Assembly (NCBI GenBank): GCA_021904315.1
Contig: CM038911.1
Span: forward strand, 23,967,390 to 24,031,389
Source of the DNA: Sphagnum magellanicum
Taxonomy: Eukaryota; Streptophyta; Sphagnopsida; Sphagnales; Sphagnaceae
Length of the DNA: 64,000 nt
Direction: 5' to 3'
The notes under the pieces are model-generated. The model was not told where the DNA came from. It ran no database searches and was given only the letters and a program-made list of their open reading frames with translations. The position numbers and the translations under genes are program-made. Each line of letters starts with the position of its first letter. Position 1 is the first letter of the stretch. Below, in pieces: positions 13,958 to 25,915 of this stretch.

Positions 13958-15610
13958 AACAAGGCATCACAAACTCGCTGGCCCCGCCGATAGATAAAAT
14001 GTTGTCCATCTACCTACTGTGTCCACACTCTGAACACCAAAAAAATTCGTTCCAATCTAAACAGTCTAAACACTTTCACCAAAGAAACCAGTTCACCTAA
14101 TGTGAAATCGGTTCTAGTAAGGTAAAACTTCCAAAAGTTGGATCCAATGCAACAGTCCCTATCCCTCATGGGGCAGGGCCCAACAAAGGGTGGTGGTGGC
14201 AATTGTTATCAGCAGTGTTGTGTGTGTAAGTGTCAATAGCTGTATATACAGCATGTAAATCCTGTGTAAGTGTAAATCATTTACATTTACACATCCAAAC
14301 TTTACACTTACACTTATCCTTACACTTACACTTATCCTGTTGCAATGTATATATTTTCTCTTACATATACACTTACCTGAGGTCGGTGTAAATATTTGTC
14401 AAATACACTTACATGACCCTGTGTAAATGTTTTGAGGCATATAAGTGTAAATACTACAATTATTCGGGAAGTCACCCTGTCTTTGGGCCTCCTTTTCATC
14501 CCAAACCCTTCTTTCAGTGGTATCCATAAAGTGATGAAATTTTATTAAATCTGGGAATGAAATGATGAAAATCAGCATTTAATGCACAAGGTTCAAGACT
14601 AATTATAATAGCTTTACAAGTAGGAGCAGTGAAAATATATGCAGCAACAGTGAAGACGCTAAAGAAAAAGGAAAGACAGGGTGAAACTCAGTTTACCACA
14701 AAAACTGAGGTCCCCCACCCTTGAATGCTAATGTTCTTTTTTTGGGTAGGTTTTTATTTTTTTGACTCTCAAAATATTTATGATCAAACTCAGGGTTCTA
14801 GTGTTTTTTTCCTTACTTTATAGATAATTTTATTATATATCTTTAATGACCATACTTTCTTGTGAAGTCATATTAATTAGTTGTGGGTGTATATTTTTGG
14901 ATGGTTTTTTTTTTGCAATGGGCCATTTAGTTGGCTTTTCATTAAAAATATTATGAAATCTCCTCTTCTCAAATAAAAACCACATTTTTTACATTGTTTT
15001 ACATAGCCATGTAAAATCATATAAATATATACATTTTAAATTTTACATTGTTTTATACAATCACATAAAACTATATAAATGTACTTATTTTTGCACAAAC
15101 ACTTACACGGAGCGTAAGTGCCAAATCATTTACACACACAACACTAATTTTCACCAACGTGAATGGGTTCCAGGGGTTTCTGCAGCAAGTGGGAAGGCAC
15201 CTTATGCATGAGGAGCCTCCTTCTTTCATTTTGTAAGGTCCCCATGCTCTTAAGTGTCCAATGATATTAGGGTTTAGGGTTTAAGGTTATTACGATCAGC
15301 TTATAATTTTTATCTGATATCTGATATTTAAATTTTTGTTGCATTATAACAATAATGGAAAAGTGGAATAATTTTTCAGGTGATTTCATGAGCAATAGAT
15401 TTTCAAGGTTCCAAACAGTTGCTTTTGTGATGGTTTGTACTTCATGAATTGAGAACTAACTCCCCATGCAGTCCCCATTTAGGACCATATTTTATTGGGC
15501 CCTGCCAAACAGGGACTATCACATTGGATCCAACTTTTGGAAGTTTTACCTTATTAGAACCAGTTTCACATTATCTATTGGCAGGGCCAGTGTGTTTGTG
15601 ATGCCTTGTT
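13958..15610. mobile_element. Long terminal-inverted-repeat element, carrying a nested insertion
   Basis: The ends read AACAAGGCATCACAAAC on the left and its reverse complement on the right. The left arm (13958-14190) matches the right arm (15493-15610) in inverted order. Shared blocks include CTGGCCC, GGTAAAACTTCCAAAAG, TTGGATCCAATG and GGCAGGGCCC. The left arm has about 90 extra bases (14006-14095) missing from the right. There is no coding capacity. A second, unrelated inverted-repeat element (14213-15146) sits inside it, so the original was about 0.7 kb. No clear target duplication was found. Most likely this is a non-autonomous foldback-type DNA transposon. Confidence 0.7.
14213..15146. 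mobile_element. hAT-like non-autonomous DNA transposon, copy 1
   Basis: The left terminus is CAGTGTTGTGTGTGTAAGTG. The right terminus, read on the other strand, is TAGTGTTGTGTGTGTAAATG, giving a 20-bp inverted repeat with two differences. Subterminal regions are packed with TTTACACTTACAC and its complement, like transposase-binding subterminal repeats. The 8 bases on each side (14205-14212 and 15147-15154) match at 5 of 8 positions, a weak target duplication. There is no transposase frame. The interior is closely related to 19303-20162. The YAGTG ends and 8-bp duplication are typical of the hAT superfamily; that assignment is inference. Confidence 0.65.
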
Positions 15611-16904
15611 CAACTTTTGTATGACACAAATTCTACAATGAAAGACATGATTAAGTTATGTTCCCCTAGACCAAGATCTTCACATTGAATTTCACTTTAA
15701 ACCATTTATAAAGACTCAATATATGATATAATTTAACATAATAATCTCATACGTGGAATCCCTGGCTTAAAAAACGAAGCCAAAACTAAATTATAGACTT
15801 TTAAATGATCAAAATGGGGTTTTTTTATTCATTAAGTCCTCATAAATTGCAATTCTCTTTTTAATTTTTTCTCTCTTATAATGGCATTGGAATATCTAGG
15901 TGGGTAGTCCTTCATATTGAATTTATTAGTTTAAACCATTATGTAATCATTTATTTAATTAATGATATAATAATAGTTGACCATTTTAACACTACCAATG
16001 GGGTTTTATGGAGTGTTTTATCCGTTGAAATTGAACCACCATACCATGCATTCACCTTTCAAGATTATAGTCATGTAGTGTGCATTGCCATTTGGAACTC
16101 GGTGTTTTTTGAACCTTAGGACTTGTTCTTCCCTCCAAAAACTTAACTAATTCATGCAACAAGCTTGAAAGCAATGTTTCACATTAGAAGGTTCATAGTA
16201 CATACATGAACTGAAAATGATTAGACTTTAGAATGATAGTTCAACGTTGCATAATAGCAAGAGTGACCTAACTTTCCTTTAAGTTGCAAAGTTTAATTAC
16301 CTATTATAGTTCATGAGATTTCTCATAATGCCCAATTATTCACATTTCATACGTGAAATCACTTCAAATTGTCACAAATCCAATCCAAGTTCCAACCATA
16401 AGCTTATAGAATCCATAAGATTGCAAAAACAAAAAAAAAAAACCGTAAATGAGTGGAACAATGTTAAAACTTAACTACCATCACCATGTAGATTGCAACA
16501 TAATGCAATGTACAATGCATCTTGTATAATCCCAATGCATTAAAAAATGTTGGTGAATTTTAGATGTGTCGATGTCACAAGAAGTTGGTGAAGACGTTAG
16601 TGTTTGTAGCAAGTGCTAATGAATGGGCGTTGAACTTGCAACACATGATGGTGAAAATCTCTTGGTTGATGGTTGTGATCGTGGCAAGTAGGATGTGGCA
16701 AGGGATAAAAACAATGGTGAAAGGTGGTCTAGGGTTTGCAAGATGGTTGCAATGTGACCACTTGTTACTAGGTTGATTAGGCAATTTAGGGCTAGTTTTA
16801 TAATGGGCCTATTGTAGCTCCTTCATGCATGGCACCTTTTAGTGATTTTTTGCCCCAAAAAATTTGTAATCCAAGTGCCATGGACAATGTTTTGGGAGTG
16901 GGGG
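15611..16904. other. Gene-free interval
   Basis: No gene is seen. Two opposite frames overlap around 16564-16784 without motifs. Just upstream, inside the preceding element, a TTAGGGTTTAGGGTTT string at about 15268-15285 resembles the plant telomere repeat. Confidence 0.4.
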
Positions 16905-17085
16905 GGGGCAACAATTTTATGTTATAGCCAAAGTGGCAATGACCCATGGAAAGATTTAGCCAAATTAGGCTACAAGCTAAATATGAAAGTAATTTTTAAA
17001 AAACATTCTTCTATATTTTTTGCTATGTATTTGACCATGTATAAAAATCTAATTTAAAAAAAAATTTGATAAAATTATGGCTATT
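16905..17085 (+). repeat. Dispersed repeat, copy 1 (partner at 35985-36165)
   Basis: About 180 bases are shared with 35985-36165, including the strings GGCTACAAGCTAAAT, GAAGATTTAGC/GAAAGATTTAGCC, GTATTTGACCATGTA/ATACTTGAACCATGTA and ATAAATCTAA. No frame is conserved between the copies. It is an unclassified dispersed repeat, probably a transposon fragment. Confidence 0.6.
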
Positions 17086-17469
17086 GAAATGTTTATAATT
17101 TGTAATAACACAATGTTAAATGTTGACCTCCATTGTTTGATGGACCTTCTAACAAAAAATGGGCAAATGTTAGATGTAGGTCCTTTCCATTTGCCTCAAT
17201 GATTTAAAGCACCTTTCCTTCTAGGAAGAAATATCCATGGATAACAAAGGAAGAAAAACCCTATAAACAAAAATCAAAGATGAGAACCCATCCATAAAAA
17301 GTACAAGGCAAATGAAAACACAAGTAAACACAACCTAAAAAAAAAAAATCAACAAAAATTAGGTAAAGACCCTATGCTAAAAAGACTCATGGCTATGAAA
17401 TTACAATTAGTGATAACAGAGAAGACCTAAGATGAAAGAGTTGTCATCTATCACAAATCAGCTAATGAT

Positions 17470-18840
17470 GAAGGTGTATTAATTATGATGTGTGGAAGAG
17501 ATGAGGAACCTCGAACAAATGCAACAACTTGCTGAAAAATTATTACGGCTTGCACATGTTACAGGGCTATGGACACGGGTTGTCCATAGTAAGAAACAAG
17601 CACCAAGACTATTGATGATGCGCAATAATGGTCTATGCATAAGCGGTAAAAAGTGAATTGAAACGAAAATGAAAACACCCATATGTCTCAATAATAAGGG
17701 GAATGAAGTCATTGCCTAATGTTCGCTAAACATATGATTGTGTCTTCTCCTAAACAACCATCATTATTGCATGTGATGTTGTCGATGTTCACTCCACCAT
17801 ATCTGTGCGAATCGGGTCAACAATGATGACATCCATCAAGGTCCAAAAATTGATTTTGGTGATAAGGATATTCATTCATTGTCCAATGTGGCTAGGGAAA
17901 AGGTGGGAGACCTTTCTTTTGAACATGTGTTCCATTATCCAAAACAATAGTTGTAATGGTATCTTGAAGTGTATCATGGGCTGCTATATGTTCACTTTTA
18001 CAAAGGTATTGAAGCAAATGGGTATTTAGATCATCAATGGTATGACCACACTAACATCGTGAAAGATGGGCGACCATAAAATGTGGAAAGCCAAGATGGC
18101 TACGTAATGTTACCAAAAAATGGGTTGAGGATGGATGAAATGTAGGTGTGGTAAGATGAGTTAATAACCAAGCACCTGCCCTTAGACCCACACATGAACG
18201 AAAATGTGTTTGTATGATATTTGAAGGAACATTTGTTAAAAACAAGGAAAACTCTTACTCGTTTAGGCAATTCACTAAAAAAACTTGCAACTAAGGATAA
18301 GACTAAATAACTAAGCTTTCAAAGGGTGAGAATTAAAAACGGACAACCTAGGGTAACAAGGTCCAAGTATCTTGTAATGTTATCTGGGAATGAAGAAATG
18401 CAAGTCTCAACATGTGTTATTGCATCTAGGAAAATAAGGTGACCACCCTGCTAGAAACTAGTGATAAGTGCAAGAGCAATCAATGTCCAACATCCCAAGA
18501 ATGTGGGGGTAACAATTTGAACTACAAAAAGGAGGTTGAGCTTGCTTGAAGAAACGAAAAAAGTGGCCTAACGACAAACTAGGTGACTAATAGAACCATC
18601 AAAAGATTCCGCATCAAATAACTTCTCCAATGTATATATGATATGAATATCAAACTTAGTGTAATGTTGCAAAATACTTGGAGATGGAAACAATATATGA
18701 AGCAAATAATCAAGGTGTTGGGCATAGCACAATGAGAGCATCACAAAAATTGCATAAGAATCTACAAACATAGAGAGACTAGATATCGTCCCAAGATCCT
18801 CATGAAGAGCTTTAAGCACAAACAACTCAAAAGCTTGAGT
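17470..18840 (-). pseudogene. Decayed non-LTR-type retroelement: RT 3' region, zinc-binding and probable RLE tail
   Basis: Read on the minus strand, overlapping broken frames keep a collinear protein signal. First comes an RT-downstream segment (18568-18825; MLSLCYAQHLDYLL, KLFDAESFDGSISHLV). Next is a segment with GAGAWLL-like wording and a Cys/His cluster (18051-18245, AGAWLLTHL and HLSRC.CG). A stretch with TLMDVIIVDPIRTDMV (about 17780-17845) resembles the core of a PD-(D/E)XK restriction-like endonuclease. The tail (17479-17712 and neighbouring frame) has FIPL.IETYGC-like and VSIALQ wording. Many stops and frameshifts prove it is dead. I recognise this domain order from memory of plant retroelement ORFs. 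The clade is not established. Confidence 0.5.
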
Positions 18841-19302
18841 TTAGATTCTACTTTAGAAATGCTTGAAGCTAGGGAAAGCAACTTCCATGGGCCCTCGCTA
18901 TGTAAACAACAAAGCAACATAACAAAGATTTTAAAGATTTAAAGATTTTCAAGCAAGATTAATGAAGATTTGAAGTAGGGTCAAGGTGAATTCTTTGGTG
19001 TAGCCACCCTGAATCCTAAACTAGCTGCCCCAAACCTTGAAGTTCCACTGACCTAGAACCTAATGCCACATAAACCCCTAGGCCTGATAATCATGCAGGG
19101 TATGACCTTTAAACCATTGATGGGTATCAATGTTAGTTATTTTGTGATATCCTAAGAAGTTATTAGGAAGAAGTTATTAGGAATGACAAATCTCACTACC
19201 TTGACAACCTCAGGGTTCCAAATATTCTTAGTTCTCACTGAAAATTGAAACCCTTGTCAATTTTCAGGCCAGCCCTAATACTTGCTGAACACTGGCCTAA
19301 AT
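18841..19302. other. Short gene-free interval
   Basis: No feature is recognised between the retroelement relic and the second hAT-like copy. A direct duplication AAGAAGTTATTAGG occurs at about 19152-19180. The last 8 bases (19295-19302) serve as the left target duplication of the next element. Confidence 0.4.
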
Positions 19303-20162
19303 CATGTTGTGCATGTAAGTGCCAATAGCCGTATATACAGCGTGTGAATCCAGTGTCAGTGTAAATCATTTACACTAACACTTATCCTTTTGCAGGGTAT
19401 ATATATATATATATATATATATACAGTTACACTTACAGGAGGCCAGTGTAAATATTTGTCAAATACACTTACATGGCCCATGTAAATGTTTTGGGGCGTG
19501 TAAGTGTAAATTGTAAAATTATTTGTAAAGTCACCCTGTCTTTGGGCCTCTTTTCACCCCAAACCCTTCTTCCAGGGGTATCCATAAAGTAAGGAAATTT
19601 TATTAAATCGGGGAATGAAATGCTGAAAATCAGCATTTAATGCACAAGGTTCAAGACTAATTATAGTAGCTTTACAAGTAGGAGCAGTGAAAATATATGC
19701 AGCGCTAAAGAAAAAGGACAGACCACAAAAAGTGAGGTTCCCCGGGCCCCCACCCTTGAATGCTAATGTTTTTATTTTTATTTTTATTTTTGAATGTCAC
19801 CCTATTTATGATCAAACTCAGGGTTCTAGTGTTGTTTTCATTACTTTATAAGTTAATTTTATTATATACTTTTAATGACCAGACCTTCTTGCAAAGTCAT
19901 ATGAATTAGTTGTGGGTGTATATTTGGATGGTTTTTTTTTTGGGGGCAATTTAGCTGCCTTATCTTTAAAACATTATGAAATTTCCCCTGCTCAACTAAA
20001 AATCACATTTTTTATATTGTTATATATTTATATTGTTTTACGTTCCATATAAAATCATATATATACATATAATTTTATTGGACTGTGTAAAACTATATAA
20101 ATATTTTTATTTTTACGTTTACACACAGTGTAAGTCCCAAACCATTTACACGCACAACACTC
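19303..20162. mobile_element. hAT-like non-autonomous DNA transposon, copy 2
   Basis: Copy 2 of the family at 14213-15146, in the same orientation and similar over nearly its whole length. Its ends are CATGTTGTGCATGTAAGTG on the left and GAGTGTTGTGCGTGTAAATG read inward on the right. The flanks GCCTAAAT (19295-19302) and GTCTAAAC (20163-20170) match at 6 of 8 positions, and both differences are C/T transitions, as expected for a methylation-decayed 8-bp target duplication. A TA microsatellite (19398-19423) has expanded inside this copy only. No transposase is encoded. Confidence 0.7.
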
Positions 20163-21890
20163 GTCTAAACATTCCATTTCATTGGAATTGGGAACAAAGT
20201 CGTTAAGTGTTTCACAATGTTTACATTAGAGAAATTATTTTTATTGCTACATATAAGAAGGAAAGAAAAGTTAAGTATATGATACCTAGATGAACAACCT
20301 TAAAGACCCTTGATAAATGAGGTCATTTGAATCTGAAGCTTCCTACATCACATTAAATTAGAAAAAAAATTGCATGAGAAATGTTTTGGATGTTTATGCT
20401 GGTTTGGGGTTGTAAGAGCATCTCCACCGGACACATCCAAGGAGACCAACTGATGAAACCCATTATTGTACTAGCTCACATTTCAGAACCTCCTACAACA
20501 ATAGGGTTTAGATTTATTTAGTTATTTTTTATTTTACTTTTTTGTGTTTCTTTCTTTTGGTATAGGAGATATGCCATCAAAAGACAGACAAGTTGAAGGG
20601 GGGGGAGAGGGGGATATCTCCTATTTTCCAACCCTTCAAATAGCATCGAGCAAGGAATGAAAGGACATGTACCTGAGAGGTGCCAAATTCAACCTTGCCC
20701 AGAAATTGGAATCCTTGAAGGTCTATCCATCCATATTATGAATATAATGTGAGAAGATATCCATAATACGTATGTCTGTGTTTCATTGTGAGTACAACAA
20801 GGGGTGTGTCACACTGGAGCCTAGTTAATATTTTTGGAAACTCAAATATTTCATGAATCAAAAATAATAATCTCCAAAAAAAAATCCTCTAAAAGAAACC
20901 AAAATCCTTCAAGGTATTACAACTCTATAACTAATCTCAAGTTTCAACACAAGCCAAAATATCATCTTTCAAAAATTATCATATACAAAATAGACCTACT
21001 ATTTAGTAATTACCTAGCTGGGGCCTATAAAACTCCATTAAGCTACTATACTATAATGAATCTAAACACAATATAAGGGCCTTGGTAGTAGGCAAAGCCA
21101 ACAAATCTGAGAAGATGTATGTAATGATCTGTGATGTGCTTCATTTAGGATGGATACAAGTGCATGATGGACTTAGCCTAATGCAGAGATGTCATGTCTG
21201 GGACACTGGATTCCCAAACTCTATTTTATCAAAATGATGATGGTGAAACCCTGCCAAAGAAATTGAATCCAGTCATGTTATGGGTATTAACAAGGGTATG
21301 TAACATGTCACTGGGCATGTTATGTGCCCTTTGCAACATTCATAACATGGAAGGTTATGAGTGCGAAATGTGTCCGGGTATCACTCAACTTGTTTTGGGA
21401 AATCTGAATGGGGCAATGGGCAGACTGGGGAAAAAATCACAGCAATACATCGGGTCAGTTCTGTGGGCAAGTAGCAGCCAAAATTCTATTTTCTGGGTCA
21501 GTTTCAGGGGCAAGGGCACTTGCTGGGTGGCAATATACGGTCTGAAAACGGAGAAAAAAGTAGTTCATAAATTTTTTGGCATTTCTAAATATATATATAA
21601 TTTGTGTGTTAAAAAGCTGCCAAGGTAGTAAGTAGTACTAGGGTATCTGGAGCATTGCTACTGAGCAGAGAGAAAGGCAGAGGCAGTGTGAATGTTTGAA
21701 CCACCAGCCAAGGATTTTAATTTTGGCAAAAGCCATCTTTTCTTTTCTTTTTTCTGGCAATACCAATTTTGGGTAAAAAAAGTTTGGGCAATACCAGCTT
21801 CTGCTATACTGTCTGTCTCTTCTCTCTCACATTGCAATACTATCATCATACTTTTATCCTGACAATTGACAAAAACCCTAGCAATAATGG
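20163..21890. other. Gene-free interval with transposon-end-like strings
   Basis: No gene is supported. AGAGCATCTCCACCGG at about 20416-20431 resembles the terminus of many plant MITEs, but no partner end was found. GCTGCCAAGGTAGTA at about 21616-21630 matches the right end of the MITE family seen at 35402-35642. A 144-codon frame at 21194-21628 (+) lacks recognisable motifs. Confidence 0.4.
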
Positions 21891-21899
21891 ACTACTACT

Positions 21900-22100
21900 A
21901 CCATAGTACCTTGGCCATTTCAACACATGTGTGGTGAATAATTTTAATTAAATTTCAAACATTCATTTCAACAAAATGGAATATTCCTAAATATTAACTA
22001 TTTTCCTTCACAATATTTTTTGATTTGGGAACAAATAATTAATTTTTTTGAAAATTTCAACATTTCTGAAAATAATATAATAATTAGTGTCGAACTGGGG
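21900..22100. mobile_element. MITE-like element, copy A
   Basis: The left end AGTACCTTGGCCATTTCAACAC and the right end GTGTCGAACTG correspond to those of copy B at 35402-35642. The interiors also align (AATTAATTTT, CAACATT, ATAATATAAT, TTAGTGTCGAA). The right terminus is truncated or mutated. It is about 200 bp with no coding capacity. Confidence 0.5.
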
Positions 22101-23424
22101 TTTTTTTATCAGTCTTGGCTGATTATCTAGGTGGAGGGTTATTTGAGCTCAGTTCTGATTTGGTTTTGGAACTGGAACTAGAACCAGGTCCCAGTTCTAG
22201 GATTGGATGGAACCGGTGTAACACAGAAATACGGATGACAAAATTTTAGGGTTATTGTGTGAATGGGGTACTATCATCTTTGTACAGGAGCCGAAAAATC
22301 ACTTGCTATCTTGTCTTTTAGCATTTATAGGAATGCCTATGAATGCTTGTGATTTGAGGGCATTTCTACAAACCATAACCATGGTGTTAAGGAAGTGCCA
22401 AAGGTTAGGGATTAGCACTACGTTGTTTGTTTGTTTTTTTTTTTTTTTTGGGTTGATGACAATTGCACAAGCAATGGAGCAAGACAAGGAAGGCAAGACT
22501 ACAAAATGGCAACATTGCTCCAAGCTAAGATGCTCTTTTGTTTTTCTTTTGGAAATTATGGTTGAATCATTGTTTTTGTTGTAGGATTTTCTGGGTGGAG
22601 TTTGTTAATTTTGGGATGAATGCCCGGAATTGGTGTTGCTATTATATTTTGTCTCCAAGATGTTTGTTGCATTGGAGTTAGGAAGTCGAATGTCAATGTA
22701 TAGAGTCTTTAGGGATAAATGATGGAGGGGATGAGAGGCTCTAAAGGATTATTTGAAAGGTCGGTTGTGGATTTTTCTACTCAAGTTTGATATACTTGAG
22801 TCATGTCTTGGTCATTCATGTGAAGGATCGAATACCTTTATCTCTCGGAACTCCAAATGTTATTTATTTCATGGGAGAAATTGAGCTAGTAGGAGATTCG
22901 GAAAAGTTTTGTTAATGAAATTGATAATTGTTTGTTAAACATCATTTCCATATTTTGATTAGGTTCAGAAGGCAATATGAGTTCTCACAAGGGAGTTAAG
23001 GGACATTGAGTATGTTGATACAAATCCACAACCAAGAGACCATGATACTTGTTTGAAAAGAAATCCACAATGTGTTTATCCATCATTTATTCATAGTTTA
23101 TTGTTGTTTATAGTCTAGCGAGCAAGGACTCCATATTGGTTATTGCTAGTTCTTTAATTACCAAGTAACTTGGTTGATATGAACATATCATTTCTTTAAA
23201 TTTGAAATAAAGGCTACATAACCTTGTATGGCGCCCATTTTTTTGGTTATATCGAAACTAGATCAACAAGGAGCTAGTTATGGAACCAAGTTTGTACCAC
23301 CCTCCGTTTATGGCATTGCAAGGAATGAAAAATTAAACTTGACGTCCAATTCCAAACTCATTTCAAAAATTGGAATCAGACCAAGATTCTTTTACAAATA
23401 TGGTTTCAGTTTTAGGATTTATTA
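22101..23424. other. Gene-free interval
   Basis: No gene is supported. A purine/pyrimidine-biased run near 22135-22215 contains repeated GGAACTGGAACTAGAACC-like wording. A T run of 18 bases interrupts a frame at about 22432-22449. Nothing else is recognised. Confidence 0.4.
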
Positions 23425-23690
23425 GTGTCCAGAATATTTTGGGGGTTAAATTATAAATTCTTGGGGTAGTTTGAAAATGTACAAGGTTTATTGGGGGTTG
23501 AAATAGGGTTTGAAGGCAGTTTGATGTATGCTTTATTGGGGGGTTTGAAATAGAGGCTTTTCTAGGGCTAGAACAAGGGTTTTTTTGGGGTATTTAAAAT
23601 AAGGTTTTCTGGGTCTGGAATAGGGTTTTGGGGGGCTTGAAATAAGGTTTATTTGGGTAAATTTACAATAGGGTAGAATTGAAGTTTTCA
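23425..23690 (+). repeat. G-rich degenerate tandem array
   Basis: The phrase TTTGAAATAGGGTTT followed by a G run recurs about six to seven times at irregular 35-45 base spacing. The G runs are of 4-6 bases (GGGGG, GGGGGG). The G-rich strand could form quadruplexes. There is no coding signal on the G-rich strand. The opposite frame (23533-23760) is proline-rich only because it reads the repeat. Confidence 0.6.
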
Positions 23691-24844
23691 AGGGTGGCAA
23701 GAGGCCATTCACTGTGGTAGATACAATTTTGGAAACCTTATACATAGAACCACATGACAATGATTATAAAAATTATAATCTTTTGTAGATATTTAGTGTA
23801 GATTAGGGTTTTGAAATAGGTTAATTTTACTAATTTAGGAAATTTCAAATTAAAATTATATTTTTAAAAACAAAAAAAAGAGACGAGACATGGTTATAGA
23901 TAATTGAACCCAAAACTAGAATTGGAATTGGGTCCCATATTTTGAAATAAAAAGGAATAAAAACCAAACTGATATTGATCCCGTCGAAAATGTTAAATAT
24001 TACAAGTAAGGGATTTTCACAGAATTGGGGATTGAGTTGGTCAACATTAGTTTTTACCATGGTACTAATACGATTATTGGGTTCACCAAAGGCACCTTGA
24101 CAAATACCTTTGACAAACCTAAAAAATCACCTAACAAAAAAAAAACAATGAAAGGTGGTGGAATGGAAGTTTAAAGTCTTATTAAAAATTTCAACTAGTG
24201 TTCCCAACTAATTTATATCATAACCACTAAAGCCTATTAAATTTGGGAGTTCAATTAGATGTTGAAAGACAAGTTGCCAAGAAAGGTCCTTCAACAATAA
24301 ATTGAATACCTCTTTCAACACATTGTAATAAGAATTGTAGGGTTTAAGATTTCTTCTAGATGCATTGTTGATTGGGTGTTACTTACAGATGCAACAATGA
24401 AGATGGGGGTTGATTTATTTTTGGTTGGAAATGAAGGTGAGGCTTCATATATTTAAACTTTAAAACACCCAAATGTATCCAAAATATGTTGATGTTAACT
24501 CCACATACATTACATCAAAATGTGATTTTTATGATTAGGATAATTTACAAATATTGTGTTAATGTAGTAATGTACTTGTAATGTGTCTAAACTTATTCCC
24601 ATTTTTACAACTGTAGTCAAAATTTTGACTATATAATTACAAATACGATTATAAATATTTACAATTGTCACTTTGAATAGTGACTAATAGTTATGTGCAT
24701 TTAGAATTGACTTTATTTGTAGGGTACCTTTGTGAAAATTAACACATTGCCATGCATGTGTCATTGAAATAAATGAGGTCCTACATTAATTTTATTTTTT
24801 TTGGGACTAGTTGCATAAAACATATGATTCTGAAATTTTTTTCA
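23691..24844. other. Gene-free interval
   Basis: AT-rich DNA with no frame that carries a motif. No repeats were recognised by eye apart from short A and T runs. Confidence 0.4.
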
Positions 24845-25915
24845 CCAATGTAAACAAATTTAATTTAGTCTAAATAGTTTAATTTAACCCAAATTAACAT
24901 AATTTACTTATTTTAACCTACTTCAATTAGTTTTGTGTACTTTAGTTAGGTATAATGTATTATAACTTAACTTTATTTTTATTTTTTTGACTTAGTCTTC
25001 TTCTTTTTTTCTAATTTAGTCTAGTTTATCAAATTTAATGTAATTTAACCAAATTTAGCCTAAATACCCTAATTTTACCTAGTTTAAATAAATTTAATCT
25101 CATTACCTAAAATTTTAGCTAAGTGTAGCCAAGTTTAACTTAGTTTAACCTAATCAAAATCAAGTTAGTTCAAAAGTTCATAATTAACTACATACATGAT
25201 TTAAACTAACTTTAACCAAACACTATGAAAAAATCATGTTCGTTGCAACTTGTCCAATGTAATTAAAAAGTGTCTAATGCAACTAAAAATGGTTGTAATC
25301 TAATTGCATTGAACACTTTTTAATTAAATTGAACAAGTTACAAGGAACATGGTTTTCTCATAATGAAACTTAATCAATTTTAGACTAAATTTTTTAACCT
25401 ATTTTATTTTAGTTTAACCAAATTAACCAAGTTTAACCTAAATATTTTAATTCAGCCAAGTGTAGCCTATTTTTTATCATAATTTAACTTGGTGTAACCA
25501 AGTTTAGACTAAATAGTTTAGTTTAATATAATTTATTCTATTTTAGTCATGTTTAATCAAATTTAGCCTAAGTAGTTTATTTAATAATTATTTAATCAAG
25601 TTAAACCAAGTTTAAATTAAGTAGCTTATTTACACATGTTTAACCATGTTTAGTCGAGTCTAATGTGAATAGCCAAATTTAACCAAATTCACCATATTTT
25701 AGGCCAAATAGTTATGTTTAACCTAACTTTTTTTTTAAAAAAAAATTTAGCTTAATCAAACTTAATTTAACTTAGTTTAGCCTAAGTCATTATAAATTAC
25801 CTAGGTTTAACTTGGAAAGGCCTAGGTTAGCCTAGGTTAGGTTGTTAGGTAGCCTAAGGTAAGCTAAATCAACATAGGTTAGCCTAGGTTGATCTGGGTT
25901 AATTTAAGCTAAAAA
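24845..25915 (+). repeat. Degenerate TTTAACC/TTTAGCC-type array, about 1.07 kb
   Basis: Short degenerate units such as TTTAACCAAG, AATTTAGCCTAAG and AGTTTAACCTAA repeat for about a kilobase, with a loose 10-11 or 21-22 base rhythm. The last 130 bases become richer in CCTAGGTTAGCCTAGG, which is strongly self-complementary. The units resemble but do not equal telomere repeats. Stops occur in all frames. It is an old AT-rich minisatellite of unknown function. Confidence 0.65.

Noticed and set aside
20416..20431. A complete MITE starting AGAGCATCTCCACCGG
   Set aside because: No complementary right end was found within the following few kilobases.
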